This document shows positions 38,405 to 47,583 of a DNA stretch of 64,000 nt, piece by piece. Below the pieces are notes generated by a model, which was not told the origin of the DNA, did no database searches, and was given only the letters and a program-made list of their open reading frames with translations. The DNA lies in contig NZ_CP081869.1 of NCBI RefSeq assembly GCF_019797865.1, forward strand, positions 5,098,501 to 5,162,500, in the 5' to 3' direction. The position numbers were made by a program, and so were the translations under genes. How positions within the stretch are numbered: position 1 is the stretch's first letter; every line of letters starts with the position of its first letter. This DNA is from Chenggangzhangella methanolivorans (GTDB lineage Bacteria > Pseudomonadota > Alphaproteobacteria > Rhizobiales > Methylopilaceae).

Positions 38405-39966
38405 ATGCTCACCCGGCGGGACACGATGGCGTTGATCGGCGCGGGGGCGCTCGCGCCGATCAACGCCCATGCGCAGGAGCAGGCGGCGGCGGGAGGGCGC
38501 AAAGTGTTCGACCACGGCGTCGTCATCGAGAAGGCGCGGCAGCTCTCGCTCCAGCCCTATGCGGCCCCTGACGCGAAGCTCCCCGAGGCGCTCGACAAGC
38601 TGTCCTTCGACGACTTCCGCGCGGTTCGCTTCAAGCGCGACCGAGCGCATTTCGGCGGTTCGAAAGCGGGTTCCGCATGGAGCTGTTCCATCGCGGCTTC
38701 CTCTACAAGAACCCGGTGACCGTGAACCTCGTGCGCGAGGGCAATCCGGCCCCGATCCCCTACGATCCGTCGTTCTTCGATTTCGGGCCGACCAAGATCC
38801 CCGGCCGCATGCCGATCGACTTCGGCTTCGCCGGGATCCGCATCCTGTTCCCGCTCAACAAGCCAAGCGTGATGGACGAACTTGCCGTCTTCCTCGGCGC
38901 GAGCTATTTCCGCTTCCTCGGGGCAGGCCAGCATTACGGCATCTCGGCGCGGGGAATCGGCGTCAACACCGGCGAGCAGACCCCGGAGGAGTTTCCGGAT
39001 TTCCGCGAGCTCTGGGTGGAGGAGCCGCAGGCGGGCGCGAGCGAGATCGTGGTGCACGCCCTGCTCGACGGGCACTCGCTCACCGGCGCCTATCGCATGG
39101 TGATCCGGCCGGGCGAGGAGAGCACGGTCGCGGTGGGCTCCACGCTGTTCCCGCGCGTCGACTTGCCGAAGCTCGGCGTCGCGCCGCTGACCTCGATGTT
39201 CTTCTATGGCGAGAACGACCGCGAGCATTATCGCGGCTTCCGCCCCGAGGTGCATGACTCCGACGGCCTGCTCATCCGGACCAGCGTCGGCGAGTGGACC
39301 TGGCGGCCGCTGACGAACCCGAAGGCGCTGCAGAATTCGGTCTATCCCGAGCCCGCCGTCCAGGCCTTCGGCCTGCTGCAGCGCGACCGGCTGTTCGAAC
39401 ACTATCAGGATCTCGAGGTCCGCTACGACCTGCGCCCGAGCTACTGGATCGAGCGCGAGGGCGACTGGGGCGCCGGGAGCGTCAGGCTCCTGGAGCTGCC
39501 GACCGACAACGAGACCTTCGACAACGTCGTCGCCTACTGGACGCCGGACGCTGCGCCGAAGGCCGGCGAGACGCTGCGCTATTCCTACAAGATCCGCTCG
39601 CTGAAGCTCGCCGAGCGACTCACGCCGAAGGCGAGGGCGATCCACACCTTCGTCACTGAAGCGCGCGCATCCGGCGATCCCAACGCCGGCCCGCAGGACG
39701 TCCGCCGCTTCATCGTGGACTTCGAGGGCGGCGAGCTCGACTACTGGCTCGACGAGCCGAAGCGCGTCGTCACTGACACCGGCGCGAGCCTCGGCAAGAT
39801 CGAGGCCGCCTATGTGGTCCCGAACCGCGAGATCGGCGGCTTCCGCCTGTTCCTCGACCATCGCATCGAGCAGCCCGGCCAGGAGGCGCAGCTGCGCGCG
39901 GTGCTGAAGGTCGGAGACAAGGCGCTCACCGAAACCTGGGTGTTTCCGTGGAAGCGCGAGGGCTGA
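38405..39966 (+). CDS. Glucan biosynthesis protein OpgG/OpgD family, one frameshift
   Basis: About 520 residues, periplasmic protein for osmoregulated periplasmic glucan synthesis (MdoG superfamily). A twin-arginine-like signal (TRRDTMALIGAGALAPINA) precedes FDHGVVIEKARQLS, so export through the TatABC of this window is likely; Tat export is typical of OpgD. Other signatures: ELFHRGFLYKNPVTVNLV, FLGASYFRFLGAGQHYGISA, SMFFYGENDREHYRGFRPEV and ETFDNVVAYWTP. One base is missing near 38668-38672. No opgH is adjacent. I cannot separate OpgG from OpgD with certainty. Confidence 0.87.
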
Positions 39967-40095
39967 GGTTGGCGGTCCAAGCTGCGCGGCACGCTACCGA
40001 AGTCCGATGGCGGCCGGACGGCGAAGGCGGGATACCGGTCGCGCGGAGCGCGTAGCGAGTCCTTGCGGACTGCGGGCGATGCGGGGAGGGGCCGT

Positions 40096-41334
40096 TTGGA
40101 CGTCCTGTTCGTTCACAACAACTTCCCCGGCCAGTTCGTGCACGCCGCGCAGGCCTTCGCGCGGCGTCCGGGGGTGAGGGTGTTCGGCGTCGGCGGTCCG
40201 ACCGCGCGGCCGCGGCCCCATGTCGGGCTCGCCGCCTACCGCATCCCCGAGAAGCCGCCGAGCGGCGGGCATCCGCTCGGCGAGCGCTTCAATTCAGACG
40301 TCATCCGCGGCGAGCTCGCCGCCGGCGCCATGCAGAGGCTGAAGAAGGAGATGGGCTGCGATCCCGCGCTCGTCGTCGGCCATACGGGCTGGGGCGAGAC
40401 CCTGTTCGCCCGCGACCTCTTCCCGAACGCAAGGCACGTCGCCTTCTGCGAGTTTTTCTACAACGCGTCGGGCGCCGACGTCGGTTTCGACCCCGAGTTT
40501 CCGGAGCAGGGGCTGCGCACGGCGCTGCGCATCCGGGCAAAGAACGCCGGAATGCTGACGGCGCTTGCGGCCGCCGATCTCGGCCTGTCGCCGACCGAAT
40601 GGCAGAAGAGCCAGCACCCCCGCTTCCTGTGGGACCGCATCGCGGTCGCCCATGACGGGATCGACACCCGCGCCGCCGCCCCGAAGGCGAACGCCCGCTT
40701 CCGCCTTCCCGACGGCCGGGAGCTGCGTCCGCGCGACGAGGTGATCACCTTCGTCAACCGCCAGCTCGAGCCCTATCGCGGCTATCACGTCTTCATGCGC
40801 GCTTTGCCGGAGATTCTCAGGCGGCGGCCGGAGGCCCAGGCCCTAATCGTGGGCGGCGACGGCGTCTCCTACGGGCGCAAGGCGCCGGACGGTAAGAGCT
40901 GGAAGGACATCTTCCTCGACGAGGTGCGCGACCGGCTCGACATGAGCCGCGTCCATTTCCTCGGCCAGATCCCGAAGCCCGATTTCCTCGCCATGCTCCA
41001 GGTGTCGACCGCCCATGTCTATCTGACCTATCCCTTCGTCCTGTCGTGGTCGCTGCTCGAGGCGATGGCGGCCGGCGCGCCGATCGTGGCCTCGGGCACC
41101 GCGCCCGTTCGCGAGGCGGTGGAGGACGGCGTGACCGGGCGCCTGTTCGATTTCTTCGACGTCGCGGGGCTGGCCGAGGCCGTTTGCCGGACATTGCAGG
41201 ACCGCGAAACGCTCGGGCCCATGCGCCGCGCTGCGCGCGACTTCGCGGTCTCGCGCTACGACCTTGCAAGCGTTTGTCTTCCAAAGCAGATGTCGCTGTT
41301 CGACCAGCTCGTGAGCGGCGCCGCGGCCGGTTGA
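40096..41334 (+). CDS. Glycosyltransferase, GT4-type
   Basis: 412-residue cytosolic glycosyltransferase of the GT-B fold. LDVLFVHNNFPGQFVHAAQA starts the first Rossmann domain; VITFVNRQLEPYRGYHVFMRA and LPEILRRRPEAQALIVGGDG begin the second. VYLTYPFVLSWSLLEAMAAGAPIVAS carries the E-x7-E-like donor-binding region. The TTG at 40096 is proposed because it has ggggaggg nine bases upstream and begins exactly at the conserved strand; a further TTG at 40063 is possible. Sugar and acceptor unknown; an exopolysaccharide role is plausible given exoR nearby. Confidence 0.83.
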   Translation: MDVLFVHNNFPGQFVHAAQAFARRPGVRVFGVGGPTARPRPHVGLAAYRIPEKPPSGGHPLGERFNSDVIRGELAAGAMQRLKKEMGCDPALVVGHTGWGETLFARDLFPNARHVAFCEFFYNASGADVGFDPEFPEQGLRTALRIRAKNAGMLTALAAADLGLSPTEWQKSQHPRFLWDRIAVAHDGIDTRAAAPKANARFRLPDGRELRPRDEVITFVNRQLEPYRGYHVFMRALPEILRRRPEAQALIVGGDGVSYGRKAPDGKSWKDIFLDEVRDRLDMSRVHFLGQIPKPDFLAMLQVSTAHVYLTYPFVLSWSLLEAMAAGAPIVASGTAPVREAVEDGVTGRLFDFFDVAGLAEAVCRTLQDRETLGPMRRAARDFAVSRYDLASVCLPKQMSLFDQLVSGAAAG

Positions 41335-41635
41335 CTTCCCGCCCCGAAAGGCCAGTGGCGCAAACGCAACAGCCTCGGAATGGAGCGCGTTCCGCCTCAG
41401 ACTGCGACCAAATCGCCGCCATTACGCCACAAAGGAGAGGCTAGAACGTCTGTAACCCGCTGAAAGAAAACGCGAGTTTGGTTAACGCCGGCCGGGGGGC
41501 CGGGGACGTTCCGAAGTCAGCGGGTTGCGAACGTGTCTGGGCGTCTGTCGACCGGGGGGTCGGAGGCGGCTCGCCCAAGCGTCCGCCGGAACGTCCGTCA
41601 TGGAGGCGGTTCGCCTCCGAGGGGTGCGTAAGCGG
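41335..41635. other. Intergenic region upstream of ilvD
   Basis: No gene seen in this 301-base stretch. Short inverted repeats occur, notably ggaggcg/cgcctcc at about 41602-41618 close to the ilvD start. I find no leader peptide rich in branched-chain codons and no T-box, so there is no support for a classical attenuator. It probably holds the ilvD promoter. Confidence 0.5.
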
Positions 41636-43360
41636 ATGGACGCCAAGGTCTTCGACAAGACGAAACTTCCGAGCCGTCATGTGACGGAAGGGCCGGCGCG
41701 CGCGCCGCACCGCTCGTATCTCTACGCCATGGGGCTGACCAAGTCCCAGATCCACCAGCCGCTGGTCGGCGTCGCCTCGTGCTGGAACGAGGCCGCGCCC
41801 TGCAACATCTCGCTGATGCGCCAGGCGCAGGCGGTGAAGAAGGGCGTCGCCTCCGCCAACGGCACGCCCCGTGAATTTTGCACCATCACGGTCACCGACG
41901 GCATCGCCATGGGCCACGAGGGCATGAAGTCCTCGCTGGCCTCGCGCGAGGTCATCGCCGACTCTGTCGAGCTCACCATGCGCGGCCACTGCTACGACGC
42001 GCTGGTCGGCCTCGCCGGCTGCGACAAGTCGCTGCCCGGCATGATGATGGCGATGGTGCGCCTCAACGTGCCGTCGATCTTCATCTATGGCGGCTCGATC
42101 CTGCCCGGCACCTTCCGCGGCCAGCAGGTCACCGTGCAGGACATGTTCGAGGCGGTCGGCAAGCACTCGGTCGGCGAGATGTCCGACGAGGACCTCGACG
42201 AGATCGAGCAGGTCGCGTGCCCCTCGGCCGGCGCCTGCGGCGCGCAGTTCACCGCCAACACCATGGCGACCGTCTCCGAGGCGATCGGCCTCGCGCTGCC
42301 CTACTCGGCCGGCGCGCCCGCGCCTTACGAGCTCCGCGACAAGTTCTGCGCCGCCGCCGGCGAGCAGATCATGGAGCTGATCGCCCGCAACATCCGCCCG
42401 CGCGACATCGTCACCCGCAAGGCGCTCGAAAACGCCGCGACGGTCGTCGCCGCTTCCGGCGGCTCGACCAACGCCGCGCTGCACCTGCCGGCCATCGCCC
42501 ATGAGTGCGGCATCGAGTTCGACCTGTTCGACGTCGCCGAGATCTTCAAGCGCACGCCCTACATCGCCGACCTGAAGCCGGGCGGAAAATACGTCGCCAA
42601 GGACATGTTCGAGGTCGGCGGCATCCCGCTGCTGATGAAGACGCTGCTCGACCACGGCTTCCTGCACGGCGACTGCCTGACCGTCACCGGCCGCACCATC
42701 GCCGAGAACCTCGAGAAGGTGCGCTGGAACCCGGATCAGGACGTCGTCTATCCGGCCGACAAGCCCATCACCCGGACCGGCGGCGTCGTCGGTCTCAAGG
42801 GCAACCTCGCCCCGGACGGCGCGATCGTGAAGGTCGCGGGGCTCAAGAACCTGAAGTTCACCGGTCCGGCGCGCTGCTTCGACAATGAGGAGGAGTGCTT
42901 CGCGGCGGTCCAGAAGCGCGACTACAAGGACGGCGAAGTCCTGGTCATCCGCTACGAGGGCCCGCGCGGCGGACCCGGCATGCGCGAGATGCTCGCGACC
43001 ACCGCCGCGCTCTACGGGCAGGGCGCGGGCGACAAGGTCGCGCTCATCACCGACGGGCGCTTCTCGGGCGCGACGCGCGGCTTCTGCATCGGCCATGTCG
43101 GGCCGGAGGCGGCGGTCGGCGGCCCGATCGCCCTCCTGAAGGACGGCGACATGATCACGATCGACGCCGTCGAAGGCGTGATCGAGGCCGCGGTGAGCGA
43201 GGAGGAGTTCGCCGCCCGCGCAAAGGACTGGACGCCGCGCGACCACGGCTTCGGCTCGGGCGCCATCTGGAAATTCGCGCAAGGGGTCGGTCCGGCCCGC
43301 TACGGCGCCGTCACCCATCCCGGCGGCAAGGGCGAGCAGCGCACCTATGCGGACGTCTGA
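41636..43360 (+). CDS. ilvD: Dihydroxy-acid dehydratase
   Basis: 574-residue Fe-S dehydratase, third step of valine/isoleucine synthesis. Cluster cysteines appear in ASCWNEAAPCN, LAGCDKSLPGMMMAM and PSAGACGAQFTANTM; the C-terminal SGATRGFCIGHVGPEA is also conserved. Four of these cysteine contexts point to a 2Fe-2S or 4Fe-4S type enzyme without further resolution. The ATG at 41636 (MDAKVFDKTKL) is favoured over 41525 because the extra residues are low-complexity. It overlaps exoR by 14 bases. Confidence 0.96.
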   Translation: MDAKVFDKTKLPSRHVTEGPARAPHRSYLYAMGLTKSQIHQPLVGVASCWNEAAPCNISLMRQAQAVKKGVASANGTPREFCTITVTDGIAMGHEGMKSSLASREVIADSVELTMRGHCYDALVGLAGCDKSLPGMMMAMVRLNVPSIFIYGGSILPGTFRGQQVTVQDMFEAVGKHSVGEMSDEDLDEIEQVACPSAGACGAQFTANTMATVSEAIGLALPYSAGAPAPYELRDKFCAAAGEQIMELIARNIRPRDIVTRKALENAATVVAASGGSTNAALHLPAIAHECGIEFDLFDVAEIFKRTPYIADLKPGGKYVAKDMFEVGGIPLLMKTLLDHGFLHGDCLTVTGRTIAENLEKVRWNPDQDVVYPADKPITRTGGVVGLKGNLAPDGAIVKVAGLKNLKFTGPARCFDNEEECFAAVQKRDYKDGEVLVIRYEGPRGGPGMREMLATTAALYGQGAGDKVALITDGRFSGATRGFCIGHVGPEAAVGGPIALLKDGDMITIDAVEGVIEAAVSEEEFAARAKDWTPRDHGFGSGAIWKFAQGVGPARYGAVTHPGGKGEQRTYADV

Positions 43361-44147
43361 TCGTCTCGGAGCCTTCGCGGTGGTCACGCTGGCGGGGCTC
43401 ACCCTCGCCAGCGTCGCCTTCGCCTTCGAGGGCACGACCTCGAAGAAGGACCAGGAGTCGCCCTATCAGGCGTTCCGGGCCGGCGCCCGCGCCTACATCG
43501 CGGGCGACAAGGCGAGCGCGGTCAATTCGCTGCTCGACGCCGCCAAGCGCGGGCACGCCATGGCCCAGTGGAAGCTCGGCCGGATGTACGCCGAGGGCGA
43601 CGGCGTCGAGAAGGACGACGTCAAGGCGTTCGACTATTTCAGCCAGATCGCCAACGCCCACGCCGACGACGCGCCGGACACGGTGCAGGCCCGCTTCGTC
43701 GCCAACGCCTTCGTGGCTCTCGGGAACTATTATCTCGAGGGCGTTCCCGGCAGCCCGATCCGCGCAGACCAGGCGCGCGCCAAGGAGATGTTCTCCTACG
43801 CCGCGTCGTACTTCGGCGATCCGGACGCGCAGTACAATCTCGCCCGGATGTATCTCGACGGCGGCGGGCCCAAGGACGCCCGTCAGGGCGCGCGGTGGCT
43901 CGGCCTTGCGGCCAACAAGGGCCAGCGCGAGGCGCAGGCCGTGCTCGGCCACATGCTGTTCAACGGGATCGACATCCCGAAGCAGTCGGCCCGCGGGCTG
44001 ATGTGGCTGACGCTCGCCAATTCCGCCGCGGGTTCGGGCGACAAGTGGATCCGCGACCTCTACGCCGAAGCCGCGGCGGCCGCGACGCCCGAAGAGCAGA
44101 CCAAGGCCGCCGACTATGTCGAGGCCTGGAGCAAGGACAGGGACTGA
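43347..44147 (+). CDS. exoR: ExoR-like periplasmic Sel1-repeat regulator
   Basis: 266 residues with a signal peptide (AFAVVTLAGLTLASVAFA). The mature start FEGTTSKKDQESPYQAFRAG is that of rhizobial ExoR. Sel1-type repeats follow: AAKRGHAMAQWKLGRMYAEG, DPDAQYNLARMYLDGGG and NKGQREAQAVLGHMLFNG. In Sinorhizobium ExoR is a periplasmic inhibitor of the ExoS-ChvI two-component system, controlling succinoglycan and motility. The family assignment is strong; partners are not in the window. The start lies inside ilvD, out of frame, an unusual coupling of a biosynthetic enzyme and an envelope regulator. Confidence 0.88.
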   Translation: MRTSDRLGAFAVVTLAGLTLASVAFAFEGTTSKKDQESPYQAFRAGARAYIAGDKASAVNSLLDAAKRGHAMAQWKLGRMYAEGDGVEKDDVKAFDYFSQIANAHADDAPDTVQARFVANAFVALGNYYLEGVPGSPIRADQARAKEMFSYAASYFGDPDAQYNLARMYLDGGGPKDARQGARWLGLAANKGQREAQAVLGHMLFNGIDIPKQSARGLMWLTLANSAAGSGDKWIRDLYAEAAAAATPEEQTKAADYVEAWSKDRD

Positions 44148-44183
44148 CTTGCGCGGCGACCTCTTCGCCAGACGCCGCGCCGG

Positions 44184-45352
44184 TTACGGCTTGAGCGTCT
44201 GGACGAACAGGTCGCCGTCGTTCACCGAGACGAGCGCAGCCACGTCGCCGTTGGCCAGCCGCTTCATCGGTCCGCGCCGCTGGCCCGAGATCCACTTTGT
44301 CTGGGCCGACGCGCCAGCCGCTTTGAACTTGCTGTTGAAACGGCGATAGACGATCCGGCTGACGCGGTCGGCGTCGTATTCTTCGAGCGCGAGCAGGAAG
44401 CCCGCTCCGTCAAGGGCGACCGCCATAAGCGATTGGTTTTCGGCGCCGCGCGCCAAAACCTTCGGCTTGCCGACCTTCTTGCCCTTTTCGTTGAACCGCT
44501 GCGCGGTGACGTCGCAGACGGACAGGCCCGTCGGCGGGAAGCAGTTCAGCAAGGCGAATTCGCCGTTTGAAAGGTCGATGGGCAGCGTGTTGTAGGACGG
44601 GGTCGCCGACGCCTCCATCAACACGATGACGCCGCCTCGCGTTTTCCCGTCGCCGTCGTAGATCTGACCCACGACCTCGACCTGAGAACCGAAGACCGTG
44701 CGGAAGGCGACCGCGATCACGCCGTCTTCGAACGGATAGAGAATCGGCCGTGAGCTCGCTCCGGCGACGTCGAAGGCGAGCTTGGGCTTCCCGAGCGTTC
44801 CGTTCGGCTCGACGAAGCGTCCGATCAGGGACGTCGGGGCGGTCGACCGCGACCAGCCGACGATCGCCCGCCCGCCGGCGATTTCGGTCGTTCGGGCGAA
44901 TGACACCTGCGCCTCATTTTCGAGCCGCGTGATCTTCGCCGCGGGCTCGCCGCCCTCGAAGAACCGGCCGACGCCTTCGGACGGAGAACCGTCGGGAAAC
45001 CCCGAGGCCGACCACGTCGCCAACATTCTGCTCCGCCGATCGCTGCGGCGCTGAGCAGGCTGGCGGAAGAGGGCGTCCTGTCGCCGACGCGGCCGTCGGC
45101 GCGGATCGGGCCGCCAACGGGCTTCGCCTTCGACGAATAGAAGCGAGCGTAGACCTCGCTTGCCGGAGCCGGGCTTGAGACTTTGCGCCAGACCACGGCG
45201 AAGCCGCCCGACCCATCCGCAGTGAGGGTTGGCTGCGAGACCGTGTAGTCCTCATCAGCCTTCGGATTGACCTGGGCGGTCAGCGCCTTCAGCTCGACGG
45301 CGGAGGCGGGCCCCGCGCCGATCATCAGCGCGTAGCACGCCGTCACAATCAT
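44184..45352 (-). CDS. Hypothetical secreted beta-strand-rich protein, one frameshift
   Basis: About 389 residues. A signal peptide (MIVTACYALMIGAGPASA) precedes repeating short strands with the recurrent pattern of a G-x-A-V-x-W motif: GSGGFAVVWRKV, GGRAIVGWSRS, EDGVIAVAFRTV and GAGFLLALEEYDAD, each followed by RF or YRRF and a turn. This is what a beta-propeller looks like, as in some exported repeat proteins. The frame changes near 45020-45030. Two cysteines (LLNCFPPTGLSVCD) may pair. No enzyme motif found. It converges with exoR. Confidence 0.62.
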
Positions 45353-45493
45353 TTTCCGCACGTCCGTCCCTCCGGCTCGACGCAACCCTAAGATGGTAGG
45401 GGCGTCGGCCTCCGGAGCGGTCGATCATCTTCATGGGGGCTTGTCACGATCGCGTTTTCGACCGTCCGGCAGACGGTCGGCGACAACGCCGGA

Positions 45494-46276
45494 TCAGGCC
45501 GCGAGTTCGATCACCACCGGCACGTGGTCCGAGGGGCGCTCCCAGCTCCGCACATGTCTGTCGACCCGGACTGCGAGCAGCCGGTCGGCGGCCTGCGGCG
45601 AAAGCAGCAGGTGGTCGATCCGGATGCCGTCGTTCTTCTGCCAGGCGCCGGCCTGATAGTCCCAGAAGGTGTAGACGCCGTCGGCCTCGTCGGTCGCGCG
45701 CAGCGCTTCGGTGAAGCCGAGCGCCAGCAGCCGCCGCCACGCCGCGCGGGTCTGGGGCAGGAACAGCGCGTCCTTGACCCAGACCTCCGGACGCTTGGCG
45801 TCCTGCTTGGCCGGGATGACGTTGTAGTCGCCGGCGAGCACGAAAGGCTCCTCCAGCGCGAGCCGGCCGCGGGCGTGCGCGATCAGCCGCTCCATCCAGG
45901 CGAGCTTGTAGTCGTATTTCGGTCCGGGCGCGGGATTGCCGTTCGGCAGGTAAAGCCCGCCGACCCGCACCGCGCCTTCTCCGGTCGACACGACCGCCTC
46001 GACGAATCTCGCCTGCTCGTCGGCGTCGTCGCCGGGCAGTCCGACCGTCACGTCCTCGATCGGAAAGCGCGAGAGGATCGCGACGCCGTTGTAGGTCTTC
46101 TGTCCGTGAACCGCGACGTTGTAGCCGAGCGCCTCGATCGCCTCGCGCGGAAAGGCCTCGTCGACGCATTTGAGTTCCTGGAGGCAGACGACGTCGGGGC
46201 GCGCCTCCTCGAGCCATCGGACCGCCAGGTCGATGCGCGACTTGATCGAGTTGACGTTCCAGGTGGCGATCAGCAC
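45494..46276 (-). CDS. xthA: Exodeoxyribonuclease III
   Basis: 260-residue AP endonuclease/3'-exonuclease of base excision repair, endonuclease-exonuclease-phosphatase fold. IATWNVNSIKSR at the N-terminus, VVCLQELKCVD (metal-binding Glu), YNGVAILSRFPIED, GDYNVIPAKQDAKRP and the C-terminal RIDHLLLSP and SDHVPVVIEL (catalytic His) are all present. Intact. Confidence 0.96.
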   Translation of the reverse strand: MLIATWNVNSIKSRIDLAVRWLEEARPDVVCLQELKCVDEAFPREAIEALGYNVAVHGQKTYNGVAILSRFPIEDVTVGLPGDDADEQARFVEAVVSTGEGAVRVGGLYLPNGNPAPGPKYDYKLAWMERLIAHARGRLALEEPFVLAGDYNVIPAKQDAKRPEVWVKDALFLPQTRAAWRRLLALGFTEALRATDEADGVYTFWDYQAGAWQKNDGIRIDHLLLSPQAADRLLAVRVDRHVRSWERPSDHVPVVIELAA

Positions 46277-46344
46277 AGGCGGGCGCTCCGGGCGATGGAC
46301 GCGCGACCCTAGGCCCGCGGACTTTGCGAGGAAAGCCGGGCAAG

Positions 46345-46457
46345 AAAAAAGGGCCGCCCGAAAATCGAGCGGCCCAAGTCTAGGGAGGAAACGCCCGAGA
46401 GGGCAGCAACGGCGGCCAAGGGCGCGCCGTCACGAGGAAACACTTGGTCTAAAAATG
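46345..46457 (-). ncRNA. Candidate small RNA with intrinsic terminator
   Basis: Minus-strand transcript predicted from structure only. CCAAGT (46447-46442) can pair with ACTTGG (46379-46374), closing a multiloop that holds two hairpins (one with arms of gacggcg type, one with GCCC/GGGC) and two unpaired TTTCCTC segments. It ends in an 11-base stem (46351-46375) with six Ts on the minus strand (46350-46345). Exposed C/U-rich loops able to pair with Shine-Dalgarno sequences are typical of alphaproteobacterial trans-acting sRNAs. Start point and promoter are not identified. The gene upstream on this strand ends at 46585, so read-through attenuation is the alternative. Confidence 0.5.
46351..46375 (-). 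terminator. Strong intrinsic terminator of the candidate sRNA
   Basis: Arms gggccgcccga and tcgagcggccc (one G-T pair) with an AAA loop are followed on the minus strand by TTTTTT (46350-46345). It lies 75 bases upstream of the xthA start, so it would isolate xthA from upstream transcription. Confidence 0.82.
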
Positions 46458-46584
46458 CGGACTTTCCTAGGCGCCGAATACGCATGACCGCCATGCGCGC
46501 GCTTTCAGGGACTCTGTGTCGCGGGGCCCACGGACTTAAGGGGGGCTTGCATATGATAGATCTGTCAGACCGCCCGGCGGGACT

Positions 46585-46995
46585 TTAGCGCGCGGAGCCC
46601 GTCGCGGCTTTCAGCCGGACTTTCATCGCGAAGTTGGCGCTGGCTCCGGTCGTCGGCTGCGCTCCGATCCGCATCGTCGTCCGGTCGGCGTAGCTGGACG
46701 TGACGCTGAGGCTCGCGAGCTCGCACGTTTCAGCGATGGTCTCGAGCAGGAGGCCGCAATCGCGATCGATCATCCGGTAGATCATCCGCACCGCATCGTC
46801 CTGGCGCGTTCCGGCGTCCTCCAGGCGTTCGACGGGAAGCGTGACGCTGCGCCGGGCCTGGACGAGGATCTCGCCCTCTTTGAGTTCGGCGGCCGGCCCG
46901 ACGCGCCGTGACGCGTAAGGGGAGGGGGTCTGAGCCATCGCCTCGGTCGCAGCCAGAGCGACGAGCAAGGCGAGGGCCAACGGCTTCCGGGTCAT
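46585..46995 (-). CDS. Small hypothetical secreted protein
   Basis: 136 residues from the ATG at 46995, which has ggag seven bases upstream; an ATG at 47007 is possible. Signal peptide RKPLALALLVALAATEAMAQ. The mature part has an acidic/basic strand ELKEGEILVQARRSVTL, a helix QDDAVRMIYRMIDRDCG and a C-terminal strand ANFAMKVRLKA. Two cysteines (DRDCG and ETCELA) could bridge. It distantly recalls UrcA-type exported proteins, not convincingly. Function unknown. Confidence 0.65.
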   Translation of the reverse strand: MTRKPLALALLVALAATEAMAQTPSPYASRRVGPAAELKEGEILVQARRSVTLPVERLEDAGTRQDDAVRMIYRMIDRDCGLLLETIAETCELASLSVTSSYADRTTMRIGAQPTTGASANFAMKVRLKAATGSAR

Positions 46996-47120
46996 GCGGC
47001 GCTCCATCAGGATGTTCCCGTCGATCACGGGCGTCGTAATGACTTGAGGCCGCCAGACGCGATTTCGCGTCGGCCGCGGACAATCCGCCGCCGGCGGCTG
47101 TCACGCTTTCGAGAGCGCGA

Positions 47121-47456
47121 TCAGACCGAGAAGCTCGTCCCGCAGCCGCACGACGCCGTGGCGTTCGGATTGGTGATCTTGAACGATGCGCCGATCAATT
47201 CGTCGACGAAGTCGATCTGGGAGCCGGCGAGGAAGGGCAGGGACACGGGATCGATCAGCACCGTGGCGCCGTCGTTGGCGATGACGAGATCGTCGGGCTG
47301 GGCGCTGGTGTCGAAGCCGAAGTCGTATTGGAAGCCCGAGCAGCCGCCGCCGAGCACGCTGACGCGCAGTTTGGTCTCGGGCGTCTCCGTCGCGAGGATC
47401 TCGCGAATGCGGGCCACGGCGCGGTCGGTGACGACGACGGGAATTTCGGTGGTCAT
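47121..47456 (-). CDS. erpA: Iron-sulfur cluster insertion protein, ErpA/IscA type
   Basis: 111-residue A-type Fe-S carrier. The three conserved cysteines are in GGGCSGFQY and near the C-terminus in SCGCGTSF. ALSO typical: DRAVARIREIL at the N-terminus and FVDELIGASFKITNPNA. It passes Fe-S clusters to apoproteins such as, in principle, the IlvD of this window. Divergent from the dGTPase-like gene, an arrangement common in Rhizobiales, which favours ErpA over other A-type carriers. Confidence 0.92.
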   Translation of the reverse strand: MTTEIPVVVTDRAVARIREILATETPETKLRVSVLGGGCSGFQYDFGFDTSAQPDDLVIANDGATVLIDPVSLPFLAGSQIDFVDELIGASFKITNPNATASCGCGTSFSV

Positions 47457-47583
47457 GTCGAACCTGTCCAGATGATGTCGGGCGCGGCCTGTCGTTTGCG
47501 GCCGTTGCCTTTCGTCTTGTTGAAGAGGTAAGCACGCTCGCGGCGCCGGTCAACGAAACGGCGTCTTGCCGGAGCGCATCCCC

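Noticed and set aside
41335..41635. Attenuator or T-box upstream of ilvD
   Set aside because: No leader peptide rich in Leu/Ile/Val codons, no terminator with a T-run and no T-box sequence; only short GC-rich inverted repeats.
46585..46995. UrcA-family assignment of the small secreted protein
   Set aside because: Only the general layout (signal peptide, strand, helix with Cys) is similar; the conserved UrcA residues cannot be placed, so it is left hypothetical.
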